Below, in pieces: positions 17,095 through 23,234 of a DNA stretch of 64,000 nt. Source of the DNA: Lacisediminihabitans sp040549465 (lineage in GTDB: Bacteria > Actinomycetota > Actinomycetes > Actinomycetales > Microbacteriaceae). The notes below the pieces were generated by a model. The model worked only from the letters and a program-made list of their open reading frames with translations. It did no database searches and was not told the origin of the DNA. Each line of letters begins with the position of its first letter. Position 1 is the first letter of the stretch. The position numbers and the translations under genes are program-made. The stretch lies in the NCBI RefSeq assembly GCF_040549465.1, contig NZ_JBEPTL010000004.1, positions 62,001 through 126,000 on the forward strand, in the 5' to 3' direction.

Positions 17095-17516
17095 GCCAGT
17101 ACCTCGATGGTGATGTGACATCCGGCTTGCTGACCGGGTTGTGTCCACCGTTTGCTGGTCTCGACGGTGGTAACAAATTTGTCGTCTTTCAACAGGCCAC
17201 CCTGGACGATCCCGTCAAGCGTGGAGCGGAGCAACTTATCGAGGTCCCCCACTCGCAGTGAGGTTGGGTAGTCGTCGTGGTTGTGTTTCGGTTTCACAAT
17301 CAGGAACCGGGTGGTGACCGTCACAGCAGTGTCGATCGCATCAAACCGGGCCGGGAAATCGACAGCAGATTCTGTTGCAACCATCACCGCGGCAGTCCAT
17401 GGGGCAACCCGTTTCGAGGACTCGATCAGAATTCCTCTGCCGGTTCTGGTGAGTCCCACAAACCGTTTAGACCCTTTCGGGGCAGGATCGCCGGGAACAA
17501 AATATTGGTACATCAT
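17091..17516 (-). CDS. rusA: RusA family Holliday junction resolvase
   Basis: The 141-aa protein shows the RusA pattern: a PAPKGSKRFVG start, basic residues for junction binding, and the acidic core GDLDKLLRSTLDGIV...LLKDDKFV (D91, D93, D101, D111/112) that binds Mg for symmetrical cleavage of Holliday junctions. It sits beside the exonuclease and annealing genes and completes a phage recombination module. Confidence 0.9.
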   Translation of the reverse strand: MMYQYFVPGDPAPKGSKRFVGLTRTGRGILIESSKRVAPWTAAVMVATESAVDFPARFDAIDTAVTVTTRFLIVKPKHNHDDYPTSLRVGDLDKLLRSTLDGIVQGGLLKDDKFVTTVETSKRWTQPGQQAGCHITIEVLA

Positions 17517-17812
17517 TCGGTCACCGGTGCGTCATCGAGGATCTCGAACGTCCACCCGGAATCGACCCACAGGCTGTATCGGGTGAGGTGGCTGACCCAG
17601 CTGGGCGACGTGGGCAGCTGGTCGGCCTCGATGACGATCAAGGCATAGGGGCTCTTCTCTTTCGAAACCCGTCCGACGATGACGGTTTCTCCGAGGGTCG
17701 CCCGAATGTGTGTCCCTGTCGCTGGGCGGTTCAGGACGCCCGAGATGGTGCGTTCTTTGACGATCTCCGGTACGTGTACGGTGCCGGTTTCGGGAATGTA
17801 GATAGTGCTCAT
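17513..17812 (-). CDS. Hypothetical phage protein
   Basis: The 99-aa protein starts at the ATG at 17812 (AAAGG about 12 nt upstream). It is beta-rich (TVHVPEIVKERTISGVLNRP, TVIVGRVSKEKSPYALIVIEAD, RYSLWVDSGWTFEIL), which suggests a small barrel. It overlaps RusA by 4 nt. No family is recognised. Confidence 0.6.
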   Translation of the reverse strand: MSTIYIPETGTVHVPEIVKERTISGVLNRPATGTHIRATLGETVIVGRVSKEKSPYALIVIEADQLPTSPSWVSHLTRYSLWVDSGWTFEILDDAPVTE

Positions 17813-17826
17813 GGGGATGTTGCCTT

Positions 17827-17994
17827 TCAGATTGTTGGGAGTTGGTGGTTGCTGATTTCGGGGTGGAGGGCAGCATTGACGGTCAGAAAAATCCATACGA
17901 GGAGCGCTACCGCCCCGTAACAGATCACGGTGGGGATGATGATTGCTGCCACCCAGAAGAGGACCAGTTCGAGGCCATGCGCCTTCTCGGTCAT
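17827..17994 (-). CDS. Small single-span membrane protein
   Basis: This 55-aa protein has one long hydrophobic helix (LELVLFWVAAIIIPTVICYG and on to about residue 42) preceded by a short charged N-terminus. The start at 17994 overlaps the upstream gene by 4 nt. The role is unknown. It lies among nucleic-acid genes rather than lysis genes. Confidence 0.55.
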   Translation of the reverse strand: MTEKAHGLELVLFWVAAIIIPTVICYGAVALLVWIFLTVNAALHPEISNHQLPTI

Positions 17995-18314
17995 GAGGCC
18001 TTCACCTTCATCCATTCATCGAGGGGTCGAATATCGAGCCCTAACGCTTCTGCGACGGTTACCTCGAGGTTTGCGCCATTGGAGGTTTGCCAGCCCGGGA
18101 GGAGGCACACAGCGTCACTGTCAATGACCATTCGGAGGGCGTGGCGCATGTACCAGTCCCAGGGTTGAGGTGCACCGGTCGTGTTGTGCTGTTCCGAATC
18201 GGCTGGGCATAAGGCGGTCAGGCCTCGAGCGGTGAGGTGGGTTTCGGCGTCCCGGAATGCGGGGTAGTTGAAGTCTGGAAGACCTGTCATTGGTCCGGCT
18301 ATGTAGACCTTCAT
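17991..18314 (-). CDS. DUF4406 / deoxyribosyltransferase-like protein
   Basis: The 107-aa protein opens MKVYIAGPMTGLPDFNYPAF and continues AETHLTARGL, MRHALRMVIDSDAVCLLPGW, GANLEVTVAEALGL, the signature of DUF4406 and the related nucleoside 2-deoxyribosyltransferase fold. Members probably bind nucleotides or nucleosides; a base-exchange role is plausible but unproven. It overlaps the methyltransferase gene by 4 nt, which links it to DNA or nucleotide modification. Confidence 0.8.
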   Translation of the reverse strand: MKVYIAGPMTGLPDFNYPAFRDAETHLTARGLTALCPADSEQHNTTGAPQPWDWYMRHALRMVIDSDAVCLLPGWQTSNGANLEVTVAEALGLDIRPLDEWMKVKAS

Positions 18315-19108
18315 GCGAGCGCCCCGAAGTCGAATCGCTCCTGCGCTGTCACTGGAACCAGCTGTGTCTGCTCAGACTCGAGGCGATGAGCGGCAGCTTC
18401 ACAATGCTTCTCGTCGCGCTCTATCAGGATCGCTTTGCGGCCCAGCCTTTTAGCCGCAACTCCTGTTGTCCCGGAGCCTGCGACGGGATCAAGGATCGTC
18501 TCTCCAAAATCGGTGAATTGGTTGATGAGCGAGCCCATGAGGGCGAGTGGCTTCTGTGTTGGATGCACTCGCTCAGACTTGTCGGCGCGCGCACGATTTA
18601 GGACTATTGGAACGTCCCAGACGGCGTGCGCCCCGCCACCATTCCAACGCTTGCGTCCTGTGGGGTGGCAGATAGTTAGCGATTCAAACCCGGTCGCTGG
18701 ACGATCGCCAGAGAACTGCGGGGTTGAACCTCTCTTTATCCATGCGCCGGTACGCACATAATCCAGCCCATTGTCTTCTAGCGCTTCAGCCCAGAGGTGC
18801 GCACCCTCCGTGTCACTGAAAACGATTACCCACCGCGAGGTAACTCGTGCTGCCTCAGCCGCCAGGAACGCCCGGAATTCATCGGTTAGATGGGTGAATC
18901 CGAGATCCACATTGCGGCGAAAGTCTGCACCATATTTTCCACCGCGATCGTTGTCGCGCATCACTCGCGAACGAGCAGCACCGTGAACATGCTCAGAATA
19001 GGGAGGATCGGCAATGAAGTGATCAACATGCTCGATAGTAGGGAGCAGATCCAGCGCATCGCCCAGGTACAGCGTCACCAGTTCGTCGGAGTAATACGGT
19101 GCAGTCAT
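18311..19108 (-). CDS. DNA adenine/N4-cytosine methyltransferase, beta class
   Basis: The 265-aa enzyme has catalytic motif IV DPPY (34-37) near the N-terminus and SAM-binding motif I ILDPVAGSGTTGVAA (205-219) near the C-terminus, the order of beta-class amino-methyltransferases. VHPTQKP (181-187) precedes motif I as is usual. The ATG at 19108 has an ideal GGAGGAGAG site and overlaps the upstream stop by 4 nt. It is the second orphan DNA methyltransferase of this prophage, with no cognate nuclease nearby. Target sequence unknown. Confidence 0.92.
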   Translation of the reverse strand: MTAPYYSDELVTLYLGDALDLLPTIEHVDHFIADPPYSEHVHGAARSRVMRDNDRGGKYGADFRRNVDLGFTHLTDEFRAFLAAEAARVTSRWVIVFSDTEGAHLWAEALEDNGLDYVRTGAWIKRGSTPQFSGDRPATGFESLTICHPTGRKRWNGGGAHAVWDVPIVLNRARADKSERVHPTQKPLALMGSLINQFTDFGETILDPVAGSGTTGVAAKRLGRKAILIERDEKHCEAAAHRLESEQTQLVPVTAQERFDFGALA

Positions 19109-19365
19109 GCTCTCCTCCATAAGGTGATGCCCCGGTTGGTTCCTTTCGGGAACGTGGTCGCCTCCGTGTCGCCATCCACAATGACTTCGAAGATTTGGGC
19201 CGTTTCGCGGATCAGAGTCCCCGTGTATTCGGCTTCCTCATCAGGGTCACGGCTGAGAATGCGCCACAGGGTGACATGTTCCTGCCCAAGGGTCATGGCG
19301 GTCAGGGCGGCATGCTCAGCGAACATGCTCATGATTGTTGGCATCGGGTCAGGATCGGTGCTCAT
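19105..19365 (-). CDS. Small hypothetical phage protein
   Basis: The 86-aa protein (PTIMSMFAEHAALTAMTLGQEHVTLWRILSRDPDEEAEY...) contains a beta-rich end (AQIFEVIVDGDTEATTFPKGTN). Its ATG at 19365 overlaps the upstream small membrane ORF by 4 nt; a longer Cys/Pro-rich reading is unlikely. Unknown function. Confidence 0.55.
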   Translation of the reverse strand: MSTDPDPMPTIMSMFAEHAALTAMTLGQEHVTLWRILSRDPDEEAEYTGTLIRETAQIFEVIVDGDTEATTFPKGTNRGITLWRRA

Positions 19366-19493
19366 CGGACGCCTTCGATCAGGTGCCCGACCAGCAGGCC
19401 CGCAGCAACCAACAGGAGGGCAGCAGTGAGGCGCATACACCACCACTGGACGATTGCGTGAGTGTCACGCCTATACGAAGTGCGGTGGGTCAT
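19362..19493 (-). CDS. Tiny membrane protein (43 aa)
   Basis: A 43-aa ORF starts at the ATG at 19493 with a strong GGAGGAAAAAGAA site and overlaps the next start by 4 nt. Its sequence has a basic N-terminus (MTHRTSYRRDTH) and one hydrophobic span (LTAALLLVAAGLLVGHLI), so it is a likely single-span membrane protein. Role unknown. Confidence 0.6.
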   Translation of the reverse strand: MTHRTSYRRDTHAIVQWWCMRLTAALLLVAAGLLVGHLIEGVR

Positions 19494-19594
19494 TTCTTTT
19501 TCCTCCATGGTTCAGAAGCCATCCACACCCATAACCCCGTCAGGAGAAACGAAGCAGGGAGAGCAATATGGGCGGGGATCGTGTCGTAGGTCAC
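19490..19594 (-). CDS. Tiny membrane protein (34 aa, GTG start)
   Basis: A 34-aa ORF begins with a GTG overlapping the upstream stop (GTGA) and ends overlapping the next ATG (ATGA). It contains one hydrophobic stretch (HIALPASFLLTGLWVWMA) and a basic tail (WRKKK). The double 4-nt coupling argues that it is translated, although it is very short. Confidence 0.5.
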   Translation of the reverse strand: MTYDTIPAHIALPASFLLTGLWVWMASEPWRKKK

Positions 19595-19926
19595 CAGGTC
19601 ACCGCGATTGTGTATTCGTGCTGGGTACCGCGAGGAACTTCCGCGTTCAGGACGGACAGCAGACCGTCTTTGGCGAGTTCTCCCGCTCTTTTGCGGGGTG
19701 ATTCATAGTGGACGGCAGGCCAGCCGTTCTGTTCGGCGCGTACCCGGTACAGGTCGTTCAACTCCGACCCGGTCACAATCAACTCCTGACGCACCAGAAT
19801 GAGGACCGCGTCACGTACCGCCCTGATCGTCGCCTGTGATCGGTCACCGGCCAGATGCGACGACCAAGGATCATCCCTGCCCGTGCGGGCAGTGTCGCCA
19901 GCCATAGCAATCTGCTGGCCGGTCAT
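19591..19926 (-). CDS. Phage winged-helix-like hypothetical protein
   Basis: The 111-aa protein contains DAVLILVRQELIVTGSELNDLYRVRAEQNGW, then SPRKRAGELAKDGLLSVLN, and a final beta pair (GTQHEYTIAV). This is the pattern of a small winged-helix domain seen in phage early regions. It overlaps both neighbours by 4 nt. DNA binding is inferred. Confidence 0.6.
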   Translation of the reverse strand: MTGQQIAMAGDTARTGRDDPWSSHLAGDRSQATIRAVRDAVLILVRQELIVTGSELNDLYRVRAEQNGWPAVHYESPRKRAGELAKDGLLSVLNAEVPRGTQHEYTIAVTW

Positions 19927-20213
19927 GATGCGTCGCCAATGAAGTAGACATGCAACTTCACCACGCCGTTGAACAGAACATCGGCGCTCAGATGGCCGCG
20001 ATGCTCCTGCACTGGTACAGCGTTGATGGCAGCGAAGGATCGAAGGTCAAGTTCGGAAGCGGTACTGACAATGAATTCTCGTTCCAAGTGCGGATACTTC
20101 TCCACCGGGGCTGCGGGGGACTCTATGAAATCCGCGAGGGCTCTGAACCCTGCCGCGATCTCCGCTTCCGGGATCGCAGGGGGTGCTTTATAATTGCTTC
20201 CAGTGGTTGTCAT
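19923..20213 (-). CDS. Hypothetical phage protein
   Basis: The 96-aa protein begins at the ATG at 20213, preceded by GGAAGG and a strong hairpin. It has a helix-rich start (PEAEIAAGFRALADFIESPAAP) and beta strands (LSADVLFNGVVKLHVYFIG). The leader TA[A/G]CGGAAGGCACTCA is shared with the LAXTG surface-protein gene, an unusual similarity between two unrelated genes. Confidence 0.6.
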   Translation of the reverse strand: MTTTGSNYKAPPAIPEAEIAAGFRALADFIESPAAPVEKYPHLEREFIVSTASELDLRSFAAINAVPVQEHRGHLSADVLFNGVVKLHVYFIGDAS

Positions 20214-20232
20214 GTGAGTGCCTTCCGCTAAT

Positions 20233-20265
20233 GCCTCGGAGCCGACCTCCGAGGCTTTCCTTTTT
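20233..20265 (+). terminator. Hairpin with T-tract on plus strand
   Basis: GCCTCGGA and TCCGAGGC pair across a 7-nt loop and are followed on the plus strand by TTTCCTTTTT, a canonical terminator. No plus-strand gene ends here, so it may block antisense transcripts. Read on the minus strand it is a hairpin in the leader of the gene starting at 20213. Confidence 0.55.
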
Positions 20266-20275
20266 GTGGGTGTGG

Positions 20276-21157
20276 TTAGACGGTCGCGAGCATGTTGCTG
20301 ATCGCGCACGACACTGTTTCCGGATCCGGGGTTGTCGAAGTAGTGCCGGTCAGTTCCTTGAACAGGGCGATGATTTCCCAGGCGAGGTCGATCTTGAACT
20401 TGGCCGCGTTGGCCGCGTTGGCCGCGGAGGCCACGTAGGCCACGGAGGCCGCGTTGGCCGCGGAGGCCGCGGAGGCCGCGTAGGTCGCGTAGGCCGCGTT
20501 GGTCGCGTTGGCCGCGGAGGCCGCGGAGGTCGCGGAGGTCGCGGAGGTCGCGTAGGTCGCGTTGGCCGCGGAGGTCGCGTTGGTCGCGGAGGTCGCGTAG
20601 GTCGCGTAGGTCGCGTAGGCCGCGTAGGCCGCGGAGGTCGCGTAGGCCGCGTAGGCCGCGTAGGCCGCGGAGGCCGCGGAGGCCGCGTAGGCCGCGGAGG
20701 CCGCGGAGGCCGCGGAGGCCGCGGAGGCCGCGGAGGCCGCATTCTCCTCAGTTGGGTTCAATGCCCACCGTTCAGCCGCAACGATCGCAGGCAACGCAGT
20801 TCCGGTACGGTCCAGATGAACAACTTTCCGAGCAGCCAACACAGCGATACGCGTGTACACCTGTCGGAGTTGCAGATCTGTCAACGTATGGTTCGTGGTC
20901 CCCACCGTTGCATGACCCAAATCGAGGGCAACAATCGAATTTTTGGGAGATAGAAACCCGTCCGAATCAGCTAGGTCATCATTGATATCCTGCACAATTT
21001 TGGACAACACCGTGTCTGAACAGGACGGGTAATCGGTGATCGTCGTGTCACCGTTCTCCCAACTGATCAAATTCATAGCGCAGCCCTTGCCGGAACCCTT
21101 TTCGTGAGAACCTCGGGCGAGCGTCAGCGGGTGCAGGATTGCGTCGTCATCAAACAT
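20276..21157 (-). CDS. Conserved protein with Ala-Ala-X helical repeat
   Basis: The 293-aa protein has a conserved N-terminal part (LTLARGSHEKGSGKGCAMNLISW, DYPSCSDTVLSKIVQDIND), then 37-38 tandem Ala-Ala-X triplets (residues 140-252, X is Ser, Tyr, Thr or Asn) and a short helical tail (KFKIDLAWEIIALFKEL). Similar phage proteins with a RGSHE...CAM...SW...SDxP start followed by Ala-rich runs are common, but their role is unknown to me. Some Imm5-like immunity proteins also have such Ala-rich helices. The ATG at 21157 has an ideal AAAGGAG site. Confidence 0.8.
   Translation of the reverse strand: MFDDDAILHPLTLARGSHEKGSGKGCAMNLISWENGDTTITDYPSCSDTVLSKIVQDINDDLADSDGFLSPKNSIVALDLGHATVGTTNHTLTDLQLRQVYTRIAVLAARKVVHLDRTGTALPAIVAAERWALNPTEENAASAASAASAASAASAAYAASAASAAYAAYAAYATSAAYAAYATYATYATSATNATSAANATYATSATSATSAASAANATNAAYATYAASAASAANAASVAYVASAANAANAAKFKIDLAWEIIALFKELTGTTSTTPDPETVSCAISNMLATV
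20402..20740 (-). repeat. 9-bp in-frame tandem repeat array (AAX)
   Basis: About 37 copies of a 9-bp unit (Ala-Ala-X codons, GC-rich) run through the gene without a break in frame. Variation is concentrated in the third codon, which changes between Ser, Tyr, Thr and Asn codons that end in C. Such arrays expand and contract by slippage. Confidence 0.95.
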
Positions 21158-21623
21158 TTTGGGTTCTCCTTTGAATGCCGCGAACAGTGCGGCTGATAGT
21201 TGACATATGCGCGTTGTAAAGTCGTGCTATTGAATGAAACGATTCGCCCGCCGCATGGCGCGTCTTCCAGTCGGCCACTTCGGCATCCGAGTACTTGGCG
21301 GACCAATCACGTTCTCCAAGCCCCTGTTTCGGGTGACGGCCGCGATCCGCACAATCCTGAATGTTCTGGCTTCGGGTGCCTACGTAGATGTGCGCCGGGT
21401 TGACGCAGGGCGGGTTATCGCAGGTATGACATACGTCCAGCCCAGGTCGAACATCCATGCCTTCGCGGATTGCGGCTGCTCGGTTGGCGGGGATCTGTTT
21501 CCCTCCGATGTTGAATCGTCCGTAGCCTTGGGGTGAGCGCCAGCCCTGCCATTCCCAGCATTCGTCCGGATCGCCCGGAGTGACGAACCTCGCCCACCGT
21601 TCGTTCTCGGTGATGATGTTCAT
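21150..21623 (-). CDS. HNH (HNH_3) endonuclease with C-terminal HTH
   Basis: The 157-aa protein has an HNH_3-type homing nuclease: CWEWQG (23-28), YGRFNIGGKQIPANRAA, VCHTCDNPPCVNPAHIYVGT (His and Cys ligands), and a C-terminal helix-turn-helix (ESFHSIARLYNAHMSTISRTVRG). It is typical of free-standing phage homing endonucleases. The ATG at 21623 has AAGGA upstream. Its leader holds one copy of a duplicated 34-nt element. Confidence 0.88.
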   Translation of the reverse strand: MNIITENERWARFVTPGDPDECWEWQGWRSPQGYGRFNIGGKQIPANRAAAIREGMDVRPGLDVCHTCDNPPCVNPAHIYVGTRSQNIQDCADRGRHPKQGLGERDWSAKYSDAEVADWKTRHAAGESFHSIARLYNAHMSTISRTVRGIQRRTQNV

Positions 21624-21649
21624 TAGGTTCCTTACTTTTGTGGGTGAGT

Positions 21650-21683
21650 GCTCGAGCGCCGATCTGTGAGCGCACGCCCGAGC
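21650..21683 (-). ncRNA. Structured leader element, copy 1
   Basis: A 20-nt core (21658-21677) is identical to the one at 23209-23228 and is enclosed by a 5-bp stem GCTCG/CGAGC at fixed spacing. It lies between the surface-protein stop and the HNH start, just upstream of the ribosome site. In the other copy the stem is GCCAG/CTGGC, so pairing is kept while bases differ. Confidence 0.55.
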
Positions 21684-21690
21684 CGGGTTG

Positions 21691-22491
21691 TTACTTCTCT
21701 TCCCGAATGCGGGCGATGGTGAAGACGGTTGCGCCGAGGAGTAGCAGTGCAAGTCCGCCGGCCAGCCAGTACACGGTTGTTTCTGGTGTGCCGGTGGAGG
21801 CGAGAGCCTTGACGGTCGGTGCCGTTTTTGCGGCCACGAGGTTAGGGGTGATGACAGCCGCCGCGGTCGGTGGTGTCACGACGGGGAGGACGATCGCAGG
21901 CGGGGTCACTACCGGAGGTGTCACAACGACCGGGGGATCTACCGGGGGAATCCCGCATTCCGGGGCTGTGACGAATCGCCAGGAGATGACGACTCCCGAA
22001 TCTTCTGGGTGCCCGTCGACCAGCGTCAGGAATCCGTCAGCCCTTAGTGCGTCGAGGGCTGCCTGACTCGGGTACGTGTCGACCTGCGACACGGTGCCGC
22101 ACACCTGAGTTGCTTCGGTGATCGCCGGTTGCGGCCACGTCACATTGTCAGCGGTTCCCCCGTTCGGGAGCGTCCACCAACCCTCGACCGGTGATGAGGT
22201 CATTGAAGTCTGGGAGGTCACCGGGGGAGAAGTAACCGGTGCTACGGTGGTCGGGACCGACGCGGCGGGCAACGCCGGTGAGGGTGTACCCGTCCCGGCA
22301 TTCGGGGTCACTGACTTCGAGACTTCCCCAGAATTGGGGGATGATGGTGCGATCGACGGCGTTGAGGCGATTGGTGTCGAGATGTCTGGCGATGGTGTGC
22401 CTCCTGAAAGGTCGTCTGCGAATGCGGGTACAGCCCCGCCGATAGTGAGAGCCAACGCGATCGACGCGCAAACCAACGTTTTGTGCTTCAT
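21691..22491 (-). CDS. LAXTG sortase-anchored surface protein
   Basis: The 266-aa protein has a Sec signal peptide (MKHKTLVC...ALTIGGAVPAFA, cleavage likely after residue 25), a Ser/Thr/Pro-rich low-complexity stretch (27-100), a central domain with two cysteines (VCGTVSQVDTYPSQAALDALRADGF, APECG), a Pro-Val spacer, and a wall-sorting signal: LASTG (230-234), hydrophobic helix, basic tail RIREEK. LAXTG is the motif of actinobacterial class E sortases. It is probably displayed on the lysogen's cell wall by the host sortase, suggesting lysogenic conversion. Confidence 0.88.
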   Translation of the reverse strand: MKHKTLVCASIALALTIGGAVPAFADDLSGGTPSPDISTPIASTPSIAPSSPNSGEVSKSVTPNAGTGTPSPALPAASVPTTVAPVTSPPVTSQTSMTSSPVEGWWTLPNGGTADNVTWPQPAITEATQVCGTVSQVDTYPSQAALDALRADGFLTLVDGHPEDSGVVISWRFVTAPECGIPPVDPPVVVTPPVVTPPAIVLPVVTPPTAAAVITPNLVAAKTAPTVKALASTGTPETTVYWLAGGLALLLLGATVFTIARIREEK

Positions 22492-22525
22492 TGAGTGCCT
22501 TCCGTTAGATGGGTTGAGGGGGTAT

Positions 22526-22567
22526 GTGCGACGCCGGGGATCGAACCCGGAACAGCCCTGATTGCCT
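22526..22567 (-). other. tRNA 3'-half-like sequence
   Basis: The minus strand shows a T arm (CCGGG TTCGATC CCCGG, 22550-22534), an acceptor 3' strand CGTCGCA and a final C, preceded by a CAGGG that looks like an anticodon-stem 3' strand. The matching 5' half is missing: the sequence before it is the end of the Gly-X repeat gene. It could be a decayed phage tRNA or an attP-like core of another integrase. Confidence 0.55.
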
Positions 22568-22579
22568 CGCCGCTTTTCG

Positions 22580-22861
22580 TTAGCCGTAGCCGTTGCCGTT
22601 GCCGTCGCCGTAGCCGTAGCCGTTGCCGTTGCCGTCGCCGTAGCCGTAGCCGTCGCCGTTGCCGTCGCCGTAGCCGTAGCCGTTGCCGTTGCCGTTGCCG
22701 TTGCCGTCGCCGTAGCCGTAGCCGTTGCCGTAGCCGTAGCCGTTGCCGTCGCCGTAGCCGTAGCCGTCGCCGTCGCCGTAGCCGTTGCCGTAGCCGTCGC
22801 CGTTGCCGTTGCCGGTGCCGTCGCCGTAGGTGGCTGTTACGGACTCCACGTCCGCGATCAC
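22580..22861 (-). CDS. Gly-X dipeptide repeat protein
   Basis: The 93-aa ORF begins MIADVESVTATYGDGTG and then consists almost only of Gly-X pairs with X being Asn, Asp or Tyr. The GTG at 22861 shares a base with the upstream stop (TAGTG); a GTG at 22870 is the alternative. Pairing of a short YGDG/GYG-repeat gene with the upstream DUF6948-like gene is something I recall from other phages, which supports expression. Function unknown. Gly/Tyr/Asn-rich chains are flexible or aggregation-prone. Confidence 0.65.
   Translation of the reverse strand: MIADVESVTATYGDGTGNGNGDGYGNGYGDGDGYGYGDGNGYGYGNGYGYGDGNGNGNGNGYGYGDGNGDGYGYGDGNGNGYGYGDGNGNGYG
22583..22825 (-). repeat. 6-bp in-frame tandem repeat (GGC-[AGT]AC)
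   Basis: About 40 hexamers of GGC plus AAC, GAC or TAC run in frame. Only the first base of the second codon varies, giving Asn, Asp or Tyr, with almost no third-base change. Confidence 0.95.
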
Positions 22862-23172
22862 TACGCCCACGCACCCGCAGTGACATTGATGCGAGCAACC
22901 ACAGTGAGCTTCGGGATTCGGACAGTCCCGTACAGGTCTGACTTCGTTTTGTCAGTCGGACCGGAAGCCAGTTCGCCGAGACCCTTCGTGGTACCCCAAA
23001 TGCGGATGTTGCGCGCATCGGTGATCACCAAATCGTCACCGTCTTCATGCACTGCGCCGACGAAAATCCAGCCACGCTGACCAACAACGATCTGCGTTTC
23101 GCTTGCATCGATGGTGACCTGATCGGCGCGAACATAATCGACACCATCAATGCTGATTGTTTTGATTGCCAT
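22861..23172 (-). CDS. DUF6948-like phage protein
   Basis: The 103-aa protein (MAIKTISIDGVDYVRADQV, VVGQRGWIFVGAVHEDGDDLVITDARNIRIWGTTKGLGELA, TKSDLYGTVRIP) is beta-rich and matches a small conserved phage family that I recall as DUF6948. The GTTKGLGELA segment is its hallmark. The ATG at 23172 has GAAGGAAA upstream. The leader holds the second copy of the 34-nt element. It has no known activity. Confidence 0.75.
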   Translation of the reverse strand: MAIKTISIDGVDYVRADQVTIDASETQIVVGQRGWIFVGAVHEDGDDLVITDARNIRIWGTTKGLGELASGPTDKTKSDLYGTVRIPKLTVVARINVTAGAWA

Positions 23173-23200
23173 GCGTTTCCTTCTCTCTTGTTGGGTGAGG

Positions 23201-23234
23201 GCCAGCACGCCGATCTGTGAGCGCACGCACTGGC
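23201..23234 (-). ncRNA. Structured leader element, copy 2
   Basis: This is the second copy of the element described at 21650-21683: same 34-nt length, same 20-nt core (23209-23228), and stem GCCAG/CTGGC. It lies just before the ribosome site of the DUF6948-like gene. GGTTGTT and GGGTGAG blocks flank both copies. Confidence 0.55.

Noticed and set aside
20402..20740. Possible CRISPR array
   Set aside because: The repeat has a 9-bp period with no spacers and lies in frame within a coding gene.
20183..20953. Plus-strand Gly-Arg-Val repeat ORF
   Set aside because: It is a shadow of the AAX array on the coding strand and has no ribosome site.
22526..22600. Complete tRNA on the minus strand
   Set aside because: The anticodon stem and U33 cannot be formed with the repeat sequence on the 5' side.
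20402..22825. Diversity-generating retroelement variable regions
   Set aside because: The X codons vary at AAC-type positions, but no reverse transcriptase or template repeat is in the window and changes are limited to one base in the Gly-X array.
22562..23080. Plus-strand ORF encoding Ala-Val repeats
   Set aside because: It is the opposite-strand reading of the Gly-X array. Minus-strand signals, coupling and neighbours favour the Gly-X frame.
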